In this document: positions 7,827-11,658 of the stretch, piece by piece
How the letters are laid out: each line of letters starts with the position of its first letter
How positions within the stretch are numbered: position 1 is the stretch's first letter
Assembly (NCBI GenBank): GCA_937926185.1
Contig: CALEYM010000030.1
Span: forward strand, 1-11,658
Source of the DNA: an uncultured Bacteroidota bacterium
GTDB taxonomy: Bacteria; Bacteroidota; Bacteroidia; Chitinophagales; Saprospiraceae
Length of the DNA: 11,658 nucleotides
Direction of reading: 5' to 3'
The notes under the pieces: model-generated
What the model was told of the DNA's origin: nothing
Databases searched by the model: none
The model's input: the letters and a program-made list of their open reading frames with translations, nothing else
Position numbers and translations under genes: made by a program

Positions 7827-7925
7827 GGTTAGAGGGTTTCTGGTTAGAAGGTTACTGGTTAGAGGGTTGACCTTCTAACCAGTAACCTTCTAACCAGTAA
7901 CCCTCTAACCAGTAACCTTCTAACC
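7827..7925. repeat. 15-base tandem repeat, locus 3, folded as a 40-bp-stem hairpin
   Basis: Left arm 7827-7866 holds about 2.7 units of GGTTAGARGGTTWCT. The right arm 7871-7910 is its inverted copy, separated by TTGA (7867-7870), and one further inverted unit extends to 7925. The 40-bp stem has one T-T mismatch and one G-T wobble. It begins seven bases after the receptor stop codon and ends 37 bases before the KAS III-like start. No T-run follows, so it is not a textbook intrinsic terminator; a role in attenuation or 3'-end protection is possible. Confidence 0.88.
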
Positions 7926-7962
7926 TCGGTAAACGTAATCTTTCACCACATATCCGTATTTC

Positions 7963-8955
7963 ATGCGCAATGCCGCCATCGCTTCGGTCGCAGCCTATGC
8001 ACCGGAGCAAGTAATCAGTAACCAATATTTCAACGAACTGCTCGGCGAGGATGTCGATACCTGGTTGCGCGAAAATGTGCAGATATATGAGCGGCGCTGG
8101 TGTGCGCCGGGAGAATCGACCGCTGATTTGTGCGAGCGCGCGGCGCGTATTGCCTTGGATCGCGCCGGCATTGGCGCTGCCGGCATTGACCTGATCATTT
8201 TGTCAACCGACACGCCGGAGTTTATTTCGCCGTCCACGGCCGCCGTGGTGCAGCATCGCTTGGGCGCCAAACAGGCGGGCACTTTCGACATCAACACGGC
8301 CTGTGCCGGCTTTGTCACCGCCCTCGATATCGGCGCCAAATATATCCGTGCCGATGAACGGTACCGCCATGTGCTGGTGATCGGCGGTTATGCCATGAGC
8401 AAGTATTTAAATCTTACGGACAAAAAAACCGTCACGCTCTTCGCCGACGGCGCCGGCGCCGTGGTGCTGCGCGCCGAAGACAATGGCGGCGAATACGGCT
8501 TTCTGGCCAGTGAATTGCGCACCATGGGCGAATACAACAGCTGGATGGGCATCTATGGCGGCGGTACGCACCTGCCCGTGACGCCGGACGTATTGACCCG
8601 TCACGAACACCAGCTGCAATTCGTGCAAAAATTTCCCAAAGAACTCAATCCCAGTACCTGGGCTGCTATGGCACTCGAAATGTGCCGGCGTATCGGTGTC
8701 ACACCCCAGGAAGTACAACATTATTTCATCACGCAAATCAACATCAACAGTATTCGCGAAACCCTCGACCGCCTCGATGTGCCGCACGATCGGGCCACTA
8801 CCGTCATGCACCGGTACGGCTATACCGGCTCGGCTTGTATTCCCATGGCATTTAACGACGCCTGGGAAAAAGGGCGCGTCAATTCCGGCGATCTGTGTTT
8901 CTTTATCGGCTCCGGCGGCGGACTGGCGTTCGCGAGCGCGGCATTTAGGATGTAA
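7963..8955 (+). CDS. Beta-ketoacyl-ACP synthase III-like (thiolase-fold) enzyme with altered catalytic residues
   Basis: At 330 residues this has normal FabH length and thiolase-fold layout: YERRW at 42-46 (compare GIRERR of FabH), STDTPEFISPSTAA at 81-94, the nucleophile C114 in NTACAGF, FADGAGAVV at 160-168, and a glycine-rich C-terminal IGSGGGLAFA. Canonical FabH uses Cys-His-Asn. Here the PHQAN segment reads ITQIN (256-260), with Thr257 at the His position, and the GNTS segment reads GYTGS (286-290), with Tyr287 at the Asn position. The acyl-Cys step is therefore plausible, but decarboxylative condensation by the usual mechanism is doubtful; acyl transfer or a different condensation is possible. 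The AMP ligase follows after 74 bases, suggesting shared substrates. Fold is certain, reaction is open. Confidence 0.9.
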   Translation: MRNAAIASVAAYAPEQVISNQYFNELLGEDVDTWLRENVQIYERRWCAPGESTADLCERAARIALDRAGIGAAGIDLIILSTDTPEFISPSTAAVVQHRLGAKQAGTFDINTACAGFVTALDIGAKYIRADERYRHVLVIGGYAMSKYLNLTDKKTVTLFADGAGAVVLRAEDNGGEYGFLASELRTMGEYNSWMGIYGGGTHLPVTPDVLTRHEHQLQFVQKFPKELNPSTWAAMALEMCRRIGVTPQEVQHYFITQININSIRETLDRLDVPHDRATTVMHRYGYTGSACIPMAFNDAWEKGRVNSGDLCFFIGSGGGLAFASAAFRM

Positions 8956-8964
8956 TTTGTTTTA

Positions 8965-9024
8965 AATGTGGTCAATGTGGTCAATGTGCTCTTAATTGAC
9001 CACATTGATCTCATTGACCACATT
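8965..9024. repeat. 9-base tandem unit forming a 24-bp hairpin before the ligase start
   Basis: The left arm 8965-8988 contains the TGGTCAATG unit in tandem. The right arm 9001-9024 is its inverted copy, and the loop is 8989-9000. The stem has one T-T mismatch and one G-T wobble. It starts nine bases after the KAS III-like stop and ends five bases before the ligase ATG at 9030, so in mRNA it would cover the ribosome-loading region. The unit is unrelated to the 15-base family. Confidence 0.85.
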
Positions 9025-9029
9025 GAATT

Positions 9030-10523
9030 ATGGATTGGTTTTCTCGTTGGGCCTTATATTGTCCAAATAAAATCGCCCTGAAAGAATACGAAACCGGGCG
9101 TACCCTCAGCTATGGTCAGTTGCACCGGTTGGGCAACCGGCTGGCGTGTCATTTACAACGGGCGTTCGGTGTGCAACACGGCGACCGGGTAGCGGTGCTG
9201 GCCGAAAACTGCCTGGAACTGGCGCTGTTGTTTGCCGCCGCGAAAAAGTTGGGATTTATCCTCGTGCCGCTGAACTACCGGCTCGCCGGTCCGGAGCTCG
9301 ATTACCTGTTGCGCGATGCCGATCCGAAGCTGGCTTTGGCCGAGGCCAAATATCAAAACCTCATCGAATCGGCGCCGGCATGGGCCGAACTGCCCCACCG
9401 CTGGTCGCTGGAAGCACTGACCGAACTGACCGACCCGGCACTGAGCACGGCAGATGACGACCATTTTCCGCCCCAACCCATCGACGAAAACGACCCGGTT
9501 TTTATCCTCTACACCTCGGGTACCACGGGTTTCCCCAAAGGCGCCCTGTACACCCACAAAATGCTGTTCTGGAACAGCATCAACACGGCCATCTCACTGA
9601 TCGTCAACTCCGAAAGCCGCACCCTGAATGTGATGCCGCCATTCCACACGGGGGGCTGGAACGTGCTCACCACACCGTTTCTGCACCACGGCGGCTATAC
9701 CTGTTTGTTCAAAAAATTTGAGCCAGCCGCGGTATTGAGTGCCCTGGAAACGGAACGCTGCACCCTGTTCATGGGCGTACCCACCATGCTGAAAATGCTG
9801 GCCGACGCGCCCGGTTTTGCGGAAGCGGATCTTTCCAGCCTGCTTTACCTGATCGTCGGCGGCGAACCGATGCCCATACCGCTCATAGAACAGTGGCACG
9901 GCAAAGGCGTGTTCGTGCGGCAAGGCTACGGTATGACGGAAGTTGGCCCCAACCTCACCTCCCTGCACCAGGACGACGCCGTGCGCAAAAAAGGCAGCAT
10001 CGGCCGGCCCAACTTTTACGTGGATGTTCGCATCGTGGATGAACAGGGCCAAGACGTCCCTGCCAACCAGCCCGGCGAATTGCTCCTGCGCGGACCCATG
10101 GTCACGCCCGGCTACTGGCGAAACCCCGGGGCTACTGCCAAGGCCCTGCGCGACGGGTGGTTTCACAGTGGCGACATGGCCCGCATGGATGAGGAAGGAT
10201 TTCTATACATCGTCGACCGCCTGAAGAACATGTTTATCTCCGGCGGTGAAAATGTGTATCCCGCTGAAATAGAACGCGTACTGGTGGGCCATCCGGCCGT
10301 TTCGGAAGCGGCAGTGGTGGCCGTGCCCGACGATCGATGGGGCGAAACCGGCCGCGCCTTCGTGGTATTGCGCCAGGGCCAAACCGCCACCGAAACGGAA
10401 CTGCTCGACTTTTGCCGCGAACGTTTGGCGAAGTACAAGGTGCCGCGCAGCGTCGTCTTTTTGCCGGAGTTACCGAAAAATGATACGGGGAAGATCAAGC
10501 GGCAGGTGTTGAAAGAAGAGTAG
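9030..10523 (+). CDS. AMP-forming acyl-CoA synthetase/ligase (ANL superfamily)
   Basis: A 497-residue adenylate-forming enzyme that would activate a carboxylic acid to an acyl-AMP and then an acyl-CoA in the cytosol. All core motifs are present: the phosphate loop YTSGTTGFPKG at 161-171, GYGMTE at 299-304, FHSGD at 378-382, the hinge DRLKN at 396-400, GGENVYPAEIE at 405-415, and catalytic K488 in NDTGKIKRQ. The opening MDWFSRWALYCPNKIAL is a typical natural N-terminus, so the ATG at 9030 is well supported. Length and the PPFHTGGWNVL segment fit FadD13-like medium/long-chain or aryl-acid CoA ligases; chain length cannot be assigned. It follows the KAS III-like gene on the same strand, with a 24-bp hairpin in the gap. 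The stop is 24 bases from the convergent DUF1295 stop. Confidence 0.94.
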   Translation: MDWFSRWALYCPNKIALKEYETGRTLSYGQLHRLGNRLACHLQRAFGVQHGDRVAVLAENCLELALLFAAAKKLGFILVPLNYRLAGPELDYLLRDADPKLALAEAKYQNLIESAPAWAELPHRWSLEALTELTDPALSTADDDHFPPQPIDENDPVFILYTSGTTGFPKGALYTHKMLFWNSINTAISLIVNSESRTLNVMPPFHTGGWNVLTTPFLHHGGYTCLFKKFEPAAVLSALETERCTLFMGVPTMLKMLADAPGFAEADLSSLLYLIVGGEPMPIPLIEQWHGKGVFVRQGYGMTEVGPNLTSLHQDDAVRKKGSIGRPNFYVDVRIVDEQGQDVPANQPGELLLRGPMVTPGYWRNPGATAKALRDGWFHSGDMARMDEEGFLYIVDRLKNMFISGGENVYPAEIERVLVGHPAVSEAAVVAVPDDRWGETGRAFVVLRQGQTATETELLDFCRERLAKYKVPRSVVFLPELPKNDTGKIKRQVLKEE

Positions 10524-10547
10524 GGGTACAATGTGGGAGGCAGTAGA

Positions 10548-11480
10548 TTAATTCCCCGCCCTCCCGACCCTCCCCGGCCAAAACCGCGGCACCCGTTTCT
10601 GATACTCCGCGTACGCCGGGTATTTTCCCGCCGATATTTTTTCGCTGAAATCCGAACTGCCCAGAAACAGCAGCATCAGCAATATGGCGCCGGCCAGCGA
10701 CCAGTTGAGCCAGCGGCCCGTGGCCGCCACGCTGAACAGGTAGTAACTCAGCCAGACGGCCTGCTCGGCGGCGTAGTTGGGGTGGCGCATGCGGGCCCAA
10801 AGGCCGGTACGGCAAAACCCCCGGCCGTAGTCTTCGCCCAACGGTTCACCGGCCCGACGGCGGCGGTGTTTTTCGGTCTGATAGTTCCATTGCTGCTGGT
10901 CAGCCACCGTTTCCAGTATGATAAAGCCGAACATGAGCAGGGCCGCCACGGCATCCAGCCAGTTCAACGGCGTATCGCGGCCCTGCCAGGCCACCACTAC
11001 GGGCAGCGTGAACAGCAGAATGAGGGTGTTCTGATACAGGGAAATAAAAAACAGGTTGAAGGCCATCCAGGGCAGGCGTTTGTTCAGCGGCGGGTTTTGT
11101 CGCAGAACGCCCCAGCGATAGTCTTCTTCGCCGCGCCAGGGAGGCCATTGGTAGCCGCCTCGCCGGGCAAAGTTGAAGGTCAGGCGCAGGCCCCAGAACG
11201 TGACCAGGGCGGCCATGAGGCTGGTGCGGGCGTCGAAGCCGGAACGGTGCGACACGTACCAGGCATAGCCGATGGGCAGCAGGCTCCAGAGTTTGTCCAC
11301 CTGGCTGTAGTTGCGGGTCAGTTCGCTGACGGCGAAACAAAGCAGTGCCGCGACGAGCATGGCCTGAAACAGGGTTTTTACGCCGTGCCAATGTTCGGGG
11401 CCGAGCGGGGTGTCGTAGTACCAGGCAATGACGGGCAGGGCGATGAGCGTGGCGAGCAGAAAGAGGATGGTGCGGAGCAT
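10548..11480 (-). CDS. DUF1295 family integral membrane protein (steroid 5-alpha-reductase/ICMT-like fold)
   Basis: A 310-residue multi-pass membrane protein with about seven hydrophobic segments. It carries the DUF1295 landmarks in order: QVDKLWSLLP at 60-69, RGEEDYRWGVLR at 116-127, the E190...D194-Q195 segment, GLWARMRHPNYAAE at 226-239, and SEKISAGKYPAYAEYQKRVPRFWP near the C-terminus. RHPNY followed by Glu is shared with steroid 5-alpha-reductase C-terminal domains and isoprenylcysteine methyltransferases, where it helps bind a nucleotide cofactor. A membrane-embedded reductase or transferase acting on a lipid is therefore plausible, but no function is established for this protein. It converges on the ligase, leaving only 24 bases between stops and no room for an obvious terminator. 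An exact TAnnTTTG element lies 20 bases upstream of the ATG. Confidence 0.9.
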   Translation of the reverse strand: MLRTILFLLATLIALPVIAWYYDTPLGPEHWHGVKTLFQAMLVAALLCFAVSELTRNYSQVDKLWSLLPIGYAWYVSHRSGFDARTSLMAALVTFWGLRLTFNFARRGGYQWPPWRGEEDYRWGVLRQNPPLNKRLPWMAFNLFFISLYQNTLILLFTLPVVVAWQGRDTPLNWLDAVAALLMFGFIILETVADQQQWNYQTEKHRRRRAGEPLGEDYGRGFCRTGLWARMRHPNYAAEQAVWLSYYLFSVAATGRWLNWSLAGAILLMLLFLGSSDFSEKISAGKYPAYAEYQKRVPRFWPGRVGRAGN

Positions 11481-11499
11481 GAGCGGACTTTAATAGTGG

Positions 11500-11507
11500 C
11501 AAAACTA
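11500..11507 (-). promoter_or_regulatory. Candidate -7 promoter element for the DUF1295 gene
   Basis: The minus strand reads TAGTTTTG, an exact TAnnTTTG match, 20 bases upstream of the ATG at 11480. This predicts a very short leader. No TTG lies at the expected -33 distance, so support is one box only. Confidence 0.45.
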
Positions 11508-11556
11508 TCTTTTTCCTTAAAATCAGAGGGTATTGAATTGTTTATAAAATGTATCA

Positions 11557-11564
11557 TAACTTTA
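11557..11564 (+). promoter_or_regulatory. Weak candidate promoter toward the right-edge gene
   Basis: TAACTTTA matches TAnnTTTG except for the last base, with TTG triplets 16 and 21 bases upstream (11538-11540 and 11533-11535). It points to the possible start at 11608. It would be divergent from the DUF1295 promoter. Confidence 0.25.
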
Positions 11565-11607
11565 CCACAGAGGCTGTTTATTAAACATATTAAAAAATGA
11601 TAACCCG

Positions 11608-11658
11608 ATGAAAAAACGCGGTGATTCCAGCCCGTCGCCATCTGCTTTTTCTTTCGGC
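11608..11658 (+). CDS. Possible 5' end of a further plus-strand gene (17 codons visible)
   Basis: An ATG at 11608 opens a frame that stays open to the window edge and begins MKKRGDSSPSPSAFSFG. It is placed divergently from DUF1295 behind a weak promoter-like sequence. Seventeen codons are too few to recognise a family, and the visible part is not hydrophobic, so it is not yet a convincing signal peptide. It may equally be chance. Confidence 0.25.
   Translation, partial: MKKRGDSSPSPSAFSFG

Noticed and set aside
7827..7925. CRISPR-like array
   Set aside because: Units are 15 bases, directly abutting without spacers and inverted in the second half; no cas gene is present.
10533..11600. Open frame of 355 codons on the plus strand
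   Set aside because: It is antisense to the DUF1295 gene, Gln/Gly-rich and without recognisable motifs, while the minus strand carries the full DUF1295 signature.

Overview
The window looks like a chromosomal segment of a free-living member of the Bacteroidota. The evidence is a TonB-dependent receptor with an N-terminal carboxypeptidase-regulatory-like domain, signal peptides ending in '-AQ', almost no Shine-Dalgarno sequences, and two exact matches to the TAnnTTTG -7 promoter element of this phylum. Coding DNA is GC-rich and the spacers are AT-rich. A Saprospirales- or Chitinophagales-like host is my guess only; no taxonomic marker gene is present.

Layout. Left part, minus strand: an exported metal-dependent amidohydrolase cut by the left edge (1-1246), preceded by a classical short-chain dehydrogenase/reductase (1438-2181). 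A 408-base divergent spacer (2182-2589) follows. Plus strand: a sodium:solute symporter (2590-4098) and, 26 bases on, a secreted Ser-Asp-His alpha/beta hydrolase (4125-5069), very likely one operon. Then come a TonB-dependent outer-membrane receptor (5237-7819), a beta-ketoacyl-ACP synthase III-like enzyme (7963-8955) and an acyl-CoA ligase-type AMP-forming enzyme (9030-10523). A DUF1295 membrane protein lies convergently on the minus strand (10548-11480). The right edge may hold the first 17 codons of another plus-strand gene.

How the genes could work together (inference). The plus-strand genes could form a route for a carboxylate-containing compound: outer-membrane uptake by the receptor, ester or amide cleavage by the periplasmic hydrolase, symport of the released acid, CoA activation by the ligase, and carbon-carbon or acyl-transfer chemistry by the KAS III-like protein. 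The SDR could supply a 3-hydroxyacyl or alcohol oxidation or reduction step. The enzyme superfamilies parallel an ole-type set (thiolase-fold enzyme, AMP ligase, alpha/beta hydrolase, SDR), but key residues and lengths argue against true OleB and OleD.

The most unusual feature is non-coding. A 15-base tandem unit (consensus GGTTAGARGGTTWCT) occurs in the leaders of three genes (SDR, receptor, KAS III). A separate 9-base unit (TGGTCAATG) forms a 24-bp hairpin ending five bases before the ligase start codon. A pair of 24-base palindromic sequences sharing ACGCCG(N9)CGGCGTTAC lies at the SDR stop codon and inside the hydrolase signal-peptide coding region.
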